This document shows positions 16,945 to 26,410 of a stretch of 64,000 bases of DNA, piece after piece. The translations under genes were made by a program, and so were the position numbers. The stretch is from Agarivorans sp. Alg241-V36 (GTDB lineage Bacteria; Pseudomonadota; Gammaproteobacteria; Enterobacterales; Celerinatantimonadaceae): positions 310,001 through 374,000 of the forward strand of contig NZ_UNRE01000004.1 of assembly GCF_900537085.1 (NCBI RefSeq), in the 5' to 3' direction. The notes under the pieces were generated by a model. That model did no database searches. It was not told where the DNA came from and saw nothing but the letters and a program-made list of their open reading frames with translations. Each line of letters starts with the position of its first letter. The first letter of the stretch is position 1.

Positions 16945-18216
16945 CTAAGAGTAATAAGACTTAGATTTGTTAATCAACGGAACAATACTGGCGCCTTGCA
17001 CCAAAATTGAAAATACCACCACTGCATAAGTCATCACCAAAATCATCTCCCGAACGTCGATATTCTTCTCGGGTAGCACCATTACTCCAGCGGGTACCGA
17101 CATCGCCATAGCCAAGGCCAAACCGCCCCGCAAGCCACCCCAAGTTAAAATGGGCACCGACATTGGATTGTATTTTCTAAACAGTGAAAAACCTAAATAG
17201 GGAAGAGCCACACTGACTAAGCGACTTAGTAAAACCAAGGGAATAGCCAGCAACATTAACCACAGATCTTCTAGATGAAATACAAAGCTGATTAGCACTA
17301 AGCCTATGAGTAAGAACAACAGATTATTTAAAAACTCTTCAAGTACATGCCATAGGTGGTCAAAACTTTGTTTACTGGCTTGGGTAAAGTGGCGCTCACG
17401 AGTGATATTACCAATATAAATGCCAGCAACCACCATTGCCAAGGCACCCGACACTCCTAGCTGCTCAGCAAAGACAAAACCAGCTGTCGGAATAGCTAAA
17501 CTCACCAATAGTTCTAGCGAGTCATCCTCGGTATGTTTAATCAAATAGTTAGCGACTAAGCCTAAAACAAAGCTATAGATCACCCCACCACCTGCTTCAT
17601 GTAAAAATAACCAAGAAATAGCAGGAACACTTACGCTTTGATGGGAAAAGGCGATGCCAAAAACCGACACAAACATTACCAAGCCAAAACCGTCATTAAA
17701 CAAAGATTCGCCCTCCACCTGAATCGCTATCTGCTGGGGTGCATTCATCTTCTTAACAATGGCGAGCACGGCAATCGGATCGGTAGGTGAAATTAGTGCA
17801 CCGAATAACAGGCAGTAAATAAAGTCCAAAGGCAAACCAATGTAGGGCAATAGCCACCACAACAAGCTTGCGACTAAAAAGCTTGATAACAAGGTTGAAA
17901 ACAGCGCCAATATGGCAATCTCAAGGCCTTGGCTGGCCAAATGCTTTAAGTTTATGCCCAAACCACCAGCAAATAACAAAAAACCCAACATGCCATGTAG
18001 CAGTAGATTCTGAAAGTTAATTGCGTTAATCGACTCGATAAGCTGTGGCAAGGAATTAAATAAGCCCGTCTCGCCTAGCAAAATCATCACTAGCGACAAA
18101 ACAATAGAGGCTGCGGTGATAGTAATGGTTGATTGCACAGAACCCACTCGACTGTTGATATAGGCAATCAGCATGGCCAAGGCGGCCAGATAACACAGGC
18201 TGTAATAGGTTTCCAA
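16945..18216 (-). CDS. Na+/H+ (cation/proton) antiporter, CPA1/NhaP type
   Basis: The product is an inner-membrane protein with about 12-13 membrane segments. Family signatures are S-P-T-D-P-I-A-V in the ion-binding region, E-G-E-S-L-F-N-D-G-F-G and G-G-L-R-G-G-L-A. It exchanges Na+ (or K+) for H+, a basic need in sea water. I prefer the TTG at 18216 (423 residues) because AAGGGA lies nine bases upstream; a TTG at 18279 is also open. It is convergent with the solute-binding protein gene, 21 bases apart. There is no C-terminal regulatory domain. Confidence 0.88.
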   Translation of the reverse strand: METYYSLCYLAALAMLIAYINSRVGSVQSTITITAASIVLSLVMILLGETGLFNSLPQLIESINAINFQNLLLHGMLGFLLFAGGLGINLKHLASQGLEIAILALFSTLLSSFLVASLLWWLLPYIGLPLDFIYCLLFGALISPTDPIAVLAIVKKMNAPQQIAIQVEGESLFNDGFGLVMFVSVFGIAFSHQSVSVPAISWLFLHEAGGGVIYSFVLGLVANYLIKHTEDDSLELLVSLAIPTAGFVFAEQLGVSGALAMVVAGIYIGNITRERHFTQASKQSFDHLWHVLEEFLNNLLFLLIGLVLISFVFHLEDLWLMLLAIPLVLLSRLVSVALPYLGFSLFRKYNPMSVPILTWGGLRGGLALAMAMSVPAGVMVLPEKNIDVREMILVMTYAVVVFSILVQGASIVPLINKSKSYYS

Positions 18217-18364
18217 GCGGGTAAGTCCCTTAACGAGGCAGCGAATGCTGCAAACTATATTTGCTTTTAGTATAGGCAAGACCGCCGCTAAACAAGCAAT
18301 GCTTTGCCCTAGAAGAGCATTAACACCAGCTAATAGCGAGCTGACTAATCTGAGTTTTACGGGA

Positions 18365-18405
18365 TAAAAAAACCAATAGCCAAAGAGGTTTAGCTGGCTA
18401 TTGGT
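18365..18405 (-). terminator. Rho-independent terminator of the epimerase/kinase operon
   Basis: On the minus strand ACCAATAGCCA (18405-18395) pairs with TGGCTATTGGT (18382-18372) and is followed by seven T residues. It lies 23 bases after the epimerase stop. Confidence 0.88.
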
Positions 18406-18427
18406 GAATTGAGTGCGCCGCTTAGGC

Positions 18428-19612
18428 TTAAGCTTGCATAGCGCGCAGTACTTCTAGGCAGGCCCCAATGGTGTGGTAGTCTATTTTTGCTCCCGGCCTT
18501 GCAACAAGCAGATCTTGCACTTGCCCTTCTCGGCTTAATACTCGCCACCAAGGTTTATGTTGCGCCTCGCAGAAAAACTGCCAACTGTATTTCCACAGGC
18601 TGTCGTAAGCACTCCAGTATTCCTGCTTGCCAGTTGCGCTTGCTAACAAGGCAGCAGCGGCAAACGACTCAGCCTGAACCCAAAAGTACTTTTCGTCATC
18701 ACACACGGCGCCATCAGGCGCGATACCGTAGTAAAGACCACCATATTGATGGTCCCAAGCATTCTCCATGGCAAAGCCGAATAACTTCTCAGCACAGGGA
18801 ATCAGCCACGAAGCCTGATGGTGGCGAGAAAGCATGACTAGTAATTTAGCCCACTCGGTTTGGTGGCCGGGCTGAAAGCCCCATGGGCGATAGAGGTTTT
18901 TGGGATCATCACGATTAAAATCCCAATCCACTTGCCAATCTGCTTGGTAGTGCTCCCAAATCAATCCATCTGTAGTGTAGCCTTGGCGTAAACAAATGTT
19001 TTGAGCAATAACAATGGCGCGATGCAAATAGCGCGGCTCTTGGGTCGCTTCATAGGCTGCGATCATCGCTTCACAGGCATGCATATTGGCATTTTGCCCG
19101 CGATAATCACTTAACACTTGCCAATCAGCGCTTGCTTCGTCTGCGTACAAGCCCCACTCCGCTTGCCAAAAGCGTTGCTCCATTAGTTCAAAAGTCGCTG
19201 CCAACTGTTGTTTCGCTCCGGCTCGGCCTAGTTTAACGGCGGCCGAGTACATTAACATCACAAACGCCAGTCCGTAGCAAAGGTTACTTTTGTCTATTGG
19301 ACTGCCATCATCTAGAACCCAGTTATAAGCTTGGCGTTTCGGGTCAAAATGCTGTTGTTCAACAAACTTGAAACCATGCTCAGCCAGCTGTAAATACTCG
19401 GTATTATTTTCTTGTAAGCCAACATGGGCGAATATATAGGCCAAGCGCGTGGAACTCACCAACTGCTTAAGGCCTTTCTCTTGCGCGTCGCCGTTAGGTG
19501 CTAAAGCTTGAAAATAACCACCTTGTGGATCAATAGCATGCTGCTGATAAAACTGACTAAGCGCAGTAACATGCTGCTCTAAAAACTGTGAACTACGAAA
19601 AACCGGAAGCAT
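18428..19612 (-). CDS. AGE-family sugar epimerase/isomerase, probable mannose isomerase
   Basis: The ATG at 19612 follows GAGGAG at the end of the kinase gene, giving 394 residues. The protein belongs to the N-acylglucosamine 2-epimerase family, an (alpha/alpha)6 barrel. Conserved segments are R-G-Q-N-A-N-M-H (about 170-177), G-H-Q-x-E-W-A-K and W-V-Q-A-E. The family includes mannose isomerases such as YihS that convert mannose to fructose. Two bases separate it from a PfkB sugar kinase, so mannose to fructose to fructose-6-phosphate is the likely pathway. Cellobiose or N-acetylglucosamine epimerisation are alternatives. Confidence 0.8.
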   Translation of the reverse strand: MLPVFRSSQFLEQHVTALSQFYQQHAIDPQGGYFQALAPNGDAQEKGLKQLVSSTRLAYIFAHVGLQENNTEYLQLAEHGFKFVEQQHFDPKRQAYNWVLDDGSPIDKSNLCYGLAFVMLMYSAAVKLGRAGAKQQLAATFELMEQRFWQAEWGLYADEASADWQVLSDYRGQNANMHACEAMIAAYEATQEPRYLHRAIVIAQNICLRQGYTTDGLIWEHYQADWQVDWDFNRDDPKNLYRPWGFQPGHQTEWAKLLVMLSRHHQASWLIPCAEKLFGFAMENAWDHQYGGLYYGIAPDGAVCDDEKYFWVQAESFAAAALLASATGKQEYWSAYDSLWKYSWQFFCEAQHKPWWRVLSREGQVQDLLVARPGAKIDYHTIGACLEVLRAMQA

Positions 19613-19614
19613 GG

Positions 19615-20601
19615 CTACTCCTCGCTGTGTATGAATGCTTGAATGTCTGCGGCGCTGGGTAATGCACTCCAAGCGCCCCGTTTAGTTACCGCCAACGCAC
19701 CTGCTACCACCGCTGCTTGTAGCGCGGTGAGTAGTGGAGCTTGCTGCTCAATCGCCTCAACCAAGGTAGCTGAGTCGCAAATCTGCTGTTCAATGAGTGA
19801 CGCTAACCAAGCGCCGGTAAAGGCATCACCCGCTCCGGTAGTATCTACCACGCTAACTGTTGGTGTAGCGAGGCTAGTTTGCCAATTCGCCGTTAGTAGC
19901 TGCACGTCGGCAGCACCGTCGGTAAGCAAAATAAGGCTGACACCTTGCTCAAAAAGCACCGCTGCTAAATTATCTACTTGGCCAAGTTTGCTAAGGTAGT
20001 CCCACTCTTCTTGGCTCAGTTTTAACATGTGACTTGCCGCGGCCGTTTGCATCACCCGCTGGAAAAGCTGCTCGGTATTTTGCCAAAGCGGTAGACGTAT
20101 ATTCACATCAAAACTGACCAACATCCCGGCTTTGTTAGCGGCATTGACCAGATCAAACGTCGTATTGGCAATGTTATCTTCGGTAAGAGTATTGGAGCAG
20201 ATGTGTAGTATTCCACTGCCTGCCCATACTTGATTGGGGAAATCATCTAATCGTAATTTAAGGTCAGCAGTATTGCTGCGCTGAAAGCTAAAGCTGCGCT
20301 CACCCTCGGCATCCAAACTAACAAAAGCCATAGGCGTGGCGTAGTCTTGGCTACTTAACAAAAAATCACAATTCACCGCTTGGCGTTGCAAGCAATCACG
20401 TAGGTAGTGCCCGGCGGCATCATCACCAACTTGACCAAGCATTAAAGCTTTATGGCCTAATCCGGCAACAGCCACAGCCACATTAGCGGGTGCACCACCG
20501 GGGTATTGCCCATAAATGGGAATGTCTATTTTACCTTGGCGTTGAAACTCCAAAGGGATCCAATCCACCAATACTTCACCAAACGCGAGCAGCTGCGACA
20601 T
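19615..20601 (-). CDS. PfkB-family sugar kinase, probable fructokinase
   Basis: The product has 328 residues and is cytoplasmic. The family motifs are G-G-A-P-A-N (about 35-40) near the N-terminus and D-T-T-G-A-G-D-A-F (about 249-257) with the catalytic aspartate. It should phosphorylate fructose, or a similar ketose, with ATP. It is the first gene of a two-gene operon with the AGE-family isomerase, which supports fructose as substrate. No sugar transporter lies in the operon. Confidence 0.85.
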   Translation of the reverse strand: MSQLLAFGEVLVDWIPLEFQRQGKIDIPIYGQYPGGAPANVAVAVAGLGHKALMLGQVGDDAAGHYLRDCLQRQAVNCDFLLSSQDYATPMAFVSLDAEGERSFSFQRSNTADLKLRLDDFPNQVWAGSGILHICSNTLTEDNIANTTFDLVNAANKAGMLVSFDVNIRLPLWQNTEQLFQRVMQTAAASHMLKLSQEEWDYLSKLGQVDNLAAVLFEQGVSLILLTDGAADVQLLTANWQTSLATPTVSVVDTTGAGDAFTGAWLASLIEQQICDSATLVEAIEQQAPLLTALQAAVVAGALAVTKRGAWSALPSAADIQAFIHSEE

Positions 20602-20752
20602 TGTGTGTCCTCATTGAAAATAGCTAATCAACGTTACACATAAAAACTGCAGGCGTCAGCTGCTAGCTTAAAGATTATTGCGGTTTCCTGAGGTTTTCCG
20701 AGCGGGGTCACGAGCTGAATAGGCAGTTCGATAAACTAATGGTGATTTAGCG

Positions 20753-21166
20753 TTAGTGAGAGACTTTACCGCGCAATTGCTTAGTTTGGCCACGCTGCGT
20801 TTTTTTGTCCATGCGACGACGCTGAGAGCCATAAGTAGCCTTGGTAGGACGTCGTTTCTTTTGCACAACCACTGCACTAAGGATTAACTCTTTTAAACGT
20901 TGTAAGGCATCTTCTTTATTACGCTCTTGAGTACGGTGACTTTGCGCCTTGATGATCAATACGCCGTCTTTACTAATACGCTGGTCGTTGAGTTTTAGTA
21001 AGCGCTCTTTATAAAATGCCGGCAAACTTGAATGGGGAATGTCAAAGCGTAAATGAACGGCACTAGATACCTTATTTACGTTTTGCCCACCAGCGCCTTG
21101 AGCGCGAATTGCACTGAGCTCGATTTCCCATTCACCTAAACTAACGGTATTAGATATTTGCAGCAT
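20753..21166 (-). CDS. arfB: Alternative ribosome-rescue factor ArfB (YaeJ)
   Basis: This is a 137-residue peptidyl-tRNA hydrolase that frees ribosomes stalled on mRNAs without a stop codon. The release-factor-like domain has the catalytic G-G-Q at residues 26-28 (in R-A-Q-G-A-G-G-Q-N-V). The C-terminal 35 residues are strongly basic (K-K-R-R-P-T-K, R-R-R, K-K-T-Q-R-G), the tail that enters the empty mRNA channel. Length and layout match E. coli YaeJ. It stands alone. Confidence 0.93.
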   Translation of the reverse strand: MLQISNTVSLGEWEIELSAIRAQGAGGQNVNKVSSAVHLRFDIPHSSLPAFYKERLLKLNDQRISKDGVLIIKAQSHRTQERNKEDALQRLKELILSAVVVQKKRRPTKATYGSQRRRMDKKTQRGQTKQLRGKVSH

Positions 21167-21273
21167 GATTTCTCTGGTAGCCCTTGCGCTTAGAAGTAGT
21201 CATTGTAACAAACTGCGGCTCGAGGCAACACGACAGTTATTAAGCCGCTAAGACTAAAAATAACCATTCGCTA

Positions 21274-23721
21274 TCAACGCTTTTGCGGCAATAAACACGC
21301 GCTGCTATCACTTAACATTAATTCAAACTCGTCATGCGGCAGAGGCTTGGCAAACCAATAACCTTGAGCAAAATCGCAACCCGCTTCGCGCAGTAAATTA
21401 GCTTGGTGCTCGGTTTCTATTCCCTCTGCAATCACATGAATACCTAACTTGTGCGCCATAACCACAATCGCCTTACACACAATTAAGTCATCGCCATCTT
21501 GCTCAAGGTTGTGAATAAACATTCGGTCAATTTTTAGGTATTCAATATCAAATTTTTGTAGGTAAGCGAGAGAGGAATAGCCGGTACCAAAATCATCCAA
21601 GGCAACCTCTACGCCAGCTTTACTAAAGGCGAGCAGCTTTTCATTCACAACCGGGCTGTTTTCCATCAACAAGCCTTCGGTAATTTCCATTACTACATCG
21701 GCGCTCGATAAGCCTGCCTCAGAAAGCTCTGTAAGCCATTGGTTAACGTCACACTCCGCTTCGTAATACTGTTTAGGAGAAGTATTTATGCTCAATTGAA
21801 TTGGCGCTAAACCGCGCTGCTTCCAAGCTTTAAGTTGGGCAATAGCGGTACTAAATACCCAGTTGCCAATTTCCACCACCACGCCCGTTTCTTCGGCAAC
21901 ATGAATAAAGTCGGCAGGGCTTATCCAGCCTTGGCTTGGGTGCAACCAGCGCACTAGCACTTCGGCTTTTAGCAGCTCTCCGGTATTCAAATCTACAATT
22001 GGTTGATAGTGCAAATGTAGCTGCTTTTTGGCAACAGCTTGGCGCAAGTCATTGGCTAATAAACGACGCACTTGCGCTTGCTCTTGCAGGGATGCAGTAA
22101 AGTAACTAAGTCGATTACGCCCTTCTTGCTTGGCCACATACATGGCTTGGTCAGCATGTTTAAGCAGGTCGTCAATTTTCTCACCGTCATTTGGAGAAAA
22201 CGCCACACCAATACTGGTTGAGATATACACCCTTTCAATACCAAGCTGGAAAGGCGTGCTTAAGGTTTGAAGTACTGCCTCGCCCAGTTCGGCCACCCTA
22301 TCACCATGTTTCGGCTCTTTAAGCAGAATAATAAACTCATCGCCGCCTAAGCGTGCCACGTGCTCGCCCTGCAATATGCAATGCTGAATACGCTGAGCAG
22401 CAATCTGCAGCAACATGTCGCCCATGTCATGACCCAAGGTATCGTTAATGCCTTTAAATTGGTCTAAATCTAACAGCATTAAACTTACTCGTTCGGTCTC
22501 TAAGCGAGTAGCTAAGGCATCACTGAGTAAACGGTTAAGCATGCGTCGATTAGGTAAACCGGTAAGAGGGTCAAAATTAGCTTGCTGCCATACTTGTTCT
22601 TCTGCTTTTTTACGCACTGCCACTTCTTTACTCAGTGCGGCTGTTCGTTGTTTTACACGCTGCTCCAACAGCGTTCTACTGGTGTAAACCTCACCTGCCA
22701 TGGCATTAAACTTGGCAATTAGAGCAGCAATTTCAACCGGAATAAACCAACGTTTGGGATTAACAAACTTACCCATTTCACCGTGAGATATACCTTGAGC
22801 GGTATCAACCACTTGGCTAATTGGCCGCACGATCATACAGGCCAAATACCAAGTGATAACACCAACCACCAATACACACAGTAAGCTCACAAAGAAGGCA
22901 TAGCGTTGAAGTTTTAAAGAGTTCGACTGCAGTTCGGTAATAGGTTGCGGAACTATAATCCCCCAACCGGTATTTGTTACTTTGGCATAACCTGCAATCA
23001 TATCTGCTTGCAGAGCTGGTGAATAAAACTCGCTTACACCAAAGTCGCTATCACGCATCAACACCACTGGTGCTAAGCCAGAAAGGTCTTTAGCCCGAAT
23101 GCTCCACTGCTTATTTGGGTGCGCCAATACTCGCCCATATTGATCAAATATAGCCACATGTCCAAGTTCACCAAATCGCACTTCAGACTGGCTTTCTAGC
23201 AGATATTGCGTTCCCAAGGCGCCCATTAGAAAACGGTCTTGGCCTTGATAAACCACTAAAAAGATTGTTGGCTGAGGCACTCCCTCAACCACTACTCCAC
23301 TAAAATATACTTGGTCTTTATTTGCTCGAGCTTGTTCCATAGCAACTTGAACTTGCGCTGGCACACTAGTGACAATATTTATCTTTGATTCGCCATAGAA
23401 GAAACGTTGGCCTCGCCCTTGTTGCCACTCGAATAAGGCATACAAGTTAATCTCTTCAAGTAGTGGTGATAAGTCATTATGAAAGTGTTCTAGACTGATT
23501 TGCTGATTAGCACTGCTAAAAATAGCCGCTGTATCGTTGGCATAACGAGTCAGCGCAGTGCTTAGATTGCGAGCAATGAGCAAATGCTTTTCATGCACCG
23601 TGGCGGTTTCATTTTGTTGAACTTGATGTTGAACCCAAGAGCTAACCATTAAGGTAGGCAGCAAAGCTGAAAACATACAAATAACAAACAGAATATAACG
23701 TAGAGAGATCCGCCGATTCAT
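21274..23721 (-). CDS. Membrane GGDEF-EAL c-di-GMP protein with periplasmic Cache sensor
   Basis: The product has 815 residues. A first membrane segment (about 8-28), a periplasmic Cache-like sensor (about 30-270), a second membrane segment (about 275-297) and a HAMP domain (298-350) precede GGDEF and EAL domains. G-G-D-E-F is intact at 459-463, so cyclase activity is possible. The EAL domain (about 555-805) reads E-V-L at 587-589, but keeps the metal-binding D-D-F-G-T-G-Y-S segment and K-I-D. It could act as a cyclase, a phosphodiesterase or both. It is a single gene. Confidence 0.93.
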   Translation of the reverse strand: MNRRISLRYILFVICMFSALLPTLMVSSWVQHQVQQNETATVHEKHLLIARNLSTALTRYANDTAAIFSSANQQISLEHFHNDLSPLLEEINLYALFEWQQGRGQRFFYGESKINIVTSVPAQVQVAMEQARANKDQVYFSGVVVEGVPQPTIFLVVYQGQDRFLMGALGTQYLLESQSEVRFGELGHVAIFDQYGRVLAHPNKQWSIRAKDLSGLAPVVLMRDSDFGVSEFYSPALQADMIAGYAKVTNTGWGIIVPQPITELQSNSLKLQRYAFFVSLLCVLVVGVITWYLACMIVRPISQVVDTAQGISHGEMGKFVNPKRWFIPVEIAALIAKFNAMAGEVYTSRTLLEQRVKQRTAALSKEVAVRKKAEEQVWQQANFDPLTGLPNRRMLNRLLSDALATRLETERVSLMLLDLDQFKGINDTLGHDMGDMLLQIAAQRIQHCILQGEHVARLGGDEFIILLKEPKHGDRVAELGEAVLQTLSTPFQLGIERVYISTSIGVAFSPNDGEKIDDLLKHADQAMYVAKQEGRNRLSYFTASLQEQAQVRRLLANDLRQAVAKKQLHLHYQPIVDLNTGELLKAEVLVRWLHPSQGWISPADFIHVAEETGVVVEIGNWVFSTAIAQLKAWKQRGLAPIQLSINTSPKQYYEAECDVNQWLTELSEAGLSSADVVMEITEGLLMENSPVVNEKLLAFSKAGVEVALDDFGTGYSSLAYLQKFDIEYLKIDRMFIHNLEQDGDDLIVCKAIVVMAHKLGIHVIAEGIETEHQANLLREAGCDFAQGYWFAKPLPHDEFELMLSDSSACLLPQKR

Positions 23722-24698
23722 CCTTGAGCCAGAAATGTTAAAAAATAAACGGCGATTTTACATGATATTCACCCATACATGAGTAAATTTTTGCAAAAAC
23801 AGTGCTTAATTGAGCAAGCACTTTTAGTCACCCGTTGCAGAGCTCAACTTAAGTTGCTCACAGCCCTAGGGTTTAGCGTTTTTATTTAGCTTTTTGCTGA
23901 TAAGCATCAACCGCAAATAGCTGCTAATTATCCAGCAATAAAGCCCGTCGAAGGCTGAGCAGTTAAATCAAAATATTTGATATTAACTAGCCTTAGAGTA
24001 ATGCGTTGATTATTTTAAAAAGTGCGGCTTAAATAGTGTTTGGTAAAACTGTTTACCCGCTCCCTTTGTATACCTAAAACCGCCAGTTAAGGCTTTGCAG
24101 AGCACTAGGCCTACATTGCGATACGACTAACAGAAGAGAGCTATGGCTTAGTTAAAGCGCTACAACTATCACTAACGTCAACGGTTAAGCCAAGAACCCA
24201 GAACTAAGCAAAGACTTCAAAGCCCATAAAATTAACAACTTAGCTAATACTACAATTTTAATGATACCAACACAGATAAATCATCACTAAGGGTAAAGCC
24301 CTGCCTACAATGCTCATATTGATTGGTGAACTTTACCAAACTGTCCACGACATGTATCGCTCCAGAAAGGCACAAAAAATGCAACTCGTTGTTTTACTAG
24401 GTTAATATCTGACACCCATAAGCAAAATTCAAAATAACAAGCAAACTAATAGTAAAACTCGCTTGCTAGAAGCTTAAGCAAGAATTTGGCTTGAACGAAG
24501 ACTCGACCAGGGCAATGCAATAACAAAGATTACTTATCGAAATTGTAATTACTTCCTTAAGCACCTGTAAAAGCGCTTTGAACACGACCTCAAGACTAAG
24601 AAACCTAAGCCATTACCCACAAAAAAGCAGCTACATAAATGCAGCTGCTCATCAAATTAACTTATAACTTAGCTTACCTAAGCAAGCTTAAGTAATGC
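23722..24698. other. Long intergenic region without a gene
   Basis: Nearly 1 kb of AT-rich sequence separates the GGDEF-EAL gene start from the end of the formate-channel gene. I found no ORF with a credible ribosome site and no tRNA. The only clear element is the terminator near its right end. It could hide a small RNA; nothing in the sequence proves one. Confidence 0.5.
24621..24650 (-). terminator. Terminator of the formate-channel gene
   Basis: On the minus strand AGCAGCT pairs with AGCTGCT (24643-24649 and 24626-24632) around a ten-base loop, followed by TTTTTT. It lies about 50 bases beyond the stop codon. Confidence 0.85.
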
Positions 24699-26222
24699 TT
24701 AGGCTACTGATTCAGCCACTTCAGCTTTAGTTTCTTCTAGCTTTACTGGGGCTCCTAAAGCTGGACGTAGCGCCTTAAGTACTTGATGACGTGTAACCAC
24801 ACCCACTAATTTGCCACCGTCTACTACTGGGAAAACCTTCGGACGGTAAACGCTACTGTTACGTAAACGTTCTTCTAGAGGCTGATGAGTAGAGCTTAGC
24901 AATACACCCGACTCTGATACTGGGTAAACTTGGGCAACATCAACACTCATGTACTCGGCTAATTTTAATAAGTTGTGATTAGGTGCCACGGTCATAATAT
25001 CCTTTTGCATAATGCTTGCTACGGTAGTTGTACTTGGTTTGCTGTAATCTTCTAGCCACAGCTTTCTTAAGATTTCTAGTTCTGAAACAAAGCCTTGCAG
25101 CTCGTTGTTCTCGTTTACCACAACCGCTCCAGATAGGTCTTGAGCAAGCAAAGCATCACAAGCACTTGCAATGGTCATGTCAGGGCTAAGTGCATTGTCG
25201 GCAGGAGACATGATGTCAGCGACTGTAATTGTTTTTAGGTTTTGCATAGTAGGTTCTCCAACAGGACCAGAATATTGATTTGATAAAACAGAAAATTTAG
25301 GACGTACCGGCTCAAGCTGACTACCTCGGCTGTATACCGACCAGTAGCCCAAGCCAACAATCACTGCTCCGCCAATAATGTTGCCGATAGTGACTGGTAA
25401 TAAATTGTGTGAGGCAAAATTTGCCCAAGTTAAGTGCTCAAAAGCGCTGGCTTGAACACCAATTTGCGCCCAAAAGCTTGGCTCTGCCCAGGTTTTAATA
25501 GCAATACCTAGAGGCACCATAAACATGTTGGCAACAACGTGCTCAAAGCCTGTACTAACAAACATTGCCACCGGCAGTATCACTAAGGCAGCCTTGGCGG
25601 CACTGGTTTTAGCGCTAAAGGTCATCCATACGGCTAAGCACACCAATAAGTTACATAACATGCCCAGCATCACCGCCTGCATAAAGCCATGTTCCAATTT
25701 GTGTTGTGCTATAGATAAGGCGTTAAGCCCCCATTGGCCGTGATCGAGCTGATAAAGCTTTGCGCCACTTACCACGAGTACAAGCAATAAAGCGCCCACA
25801 AAGTTACCTAGATACACCTTGCTCCAGTTCGCTAGCATTGCTCGCGTATTTAATTGGCCGTTGGCGCGAGGAATAATGGATAACACGCTACTAGTAAACA
25901 GCTCACCGCCACATACCACTAACATCACTAAACCCAAGCTAAATGCTAAGCCGCCAAGTAAGCGGCTTACTCCCCAACCTACACCCGCAGAACCCGTGGT
26001 TACCGTGATGTAGAAAACAAAAGCTAAACCAATAAACACGCCGGCACTAAGTGCTAAACTCAAGGTTTTAGCGGTAGTATTAGTTGCCTTTTTATAGGCG
26101 TACTGCTCGGCATACTGGGTCATTTGATCGGGGCTTAGCGCGGCAAATGAAACGCTCTCTTTTGGCGTTTCACTGCTAACTACTTTGGGAGTTGGTAATC
26201 GCTCCACTTGAATATGATTCAT
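24699..26222 (-). CDS. focA: FocA-type formate channel fused to CBS domains
   Basis: The product has 507 residues. Residues about 50-305 are a formate/nitrite transporter domain with six membrane segments; the segments N-x-x-G-x-L, G-Q-W-G-L-N, L-V-C-L-A-V-W-M and G-F-E-H-x-x-A-N-M-F match E. coli FocA, including the central histidine. E. coli FocA ends near residue 285; here about 180 residues follow, with CBS motifs (A-D-I-M-S about 332; S-I-M-Q-K-D-I-M about 398; V-V-D-G-G-K-L-V-G-V-V-T about 465). CBS domains usually bind adenine nucleotides, so formate flux may respond to energy state. It stands alone, divergent from a LysR regulator. Confidence 0.9.
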   Translation of the reverse strand: MNHIQVERLPTPKVVSSETPKESVSFAALSPDQMTQYAEQYAYKKATNTTAKTLSLALSAGVFIGLAFVFYITVTTGSAGVGWGVSRLLGGLAFSLGLVMLVVCGGELFTSSVLSIIPRANGQLNTRAMLANWSKVYLGNFVGALLLVLVVSGAKLYQLDHGQWGLNALSIAQHKLEHGFMQAVMLGMLCNLLVCLAVWMTFSAKTSAAKAALVILPVAMFVSTGFEHVVANMFMVPLGIAIKTWAEPSFWAQIGVQASAFEHLTWANFASHNLLPVTIGNIIGGAVIVGLGYWSVYSRGSQLEPVRPKFSVLSNQYSGPVGEPTMQNLKTITVADIMSPADNALSPDMTIASACDALLAQDLSGAVVVNENNELQGFVSELEILRKLWLEDYSKPSTTTVASIMQKDIMTVAPNHNLLKLAEYMSVDVAQVYPVSESGVLLSSTHQPLEERLRNSSVYRPKVFPVVDGGKLVGVVTRHQVLKALRPALGAPVKLEETKAEVAESVA

Positions 26223-26410
26223 CTACACTAAAACCTGTAATAACAAGCAACTAGAGTCGCTAATGACTGAACGTGTTATTACAATATCGAGAAATTTTTC
26301 GGCTGGTAAGCGGATAATTTTTATGAGCTATATCAAAACTTCTTATAGCACCTATGTTTACTATACTTAGCAGTAAATAAAGCCTCTTAAAAATAACTCT
26401 GGAGTGAGCG

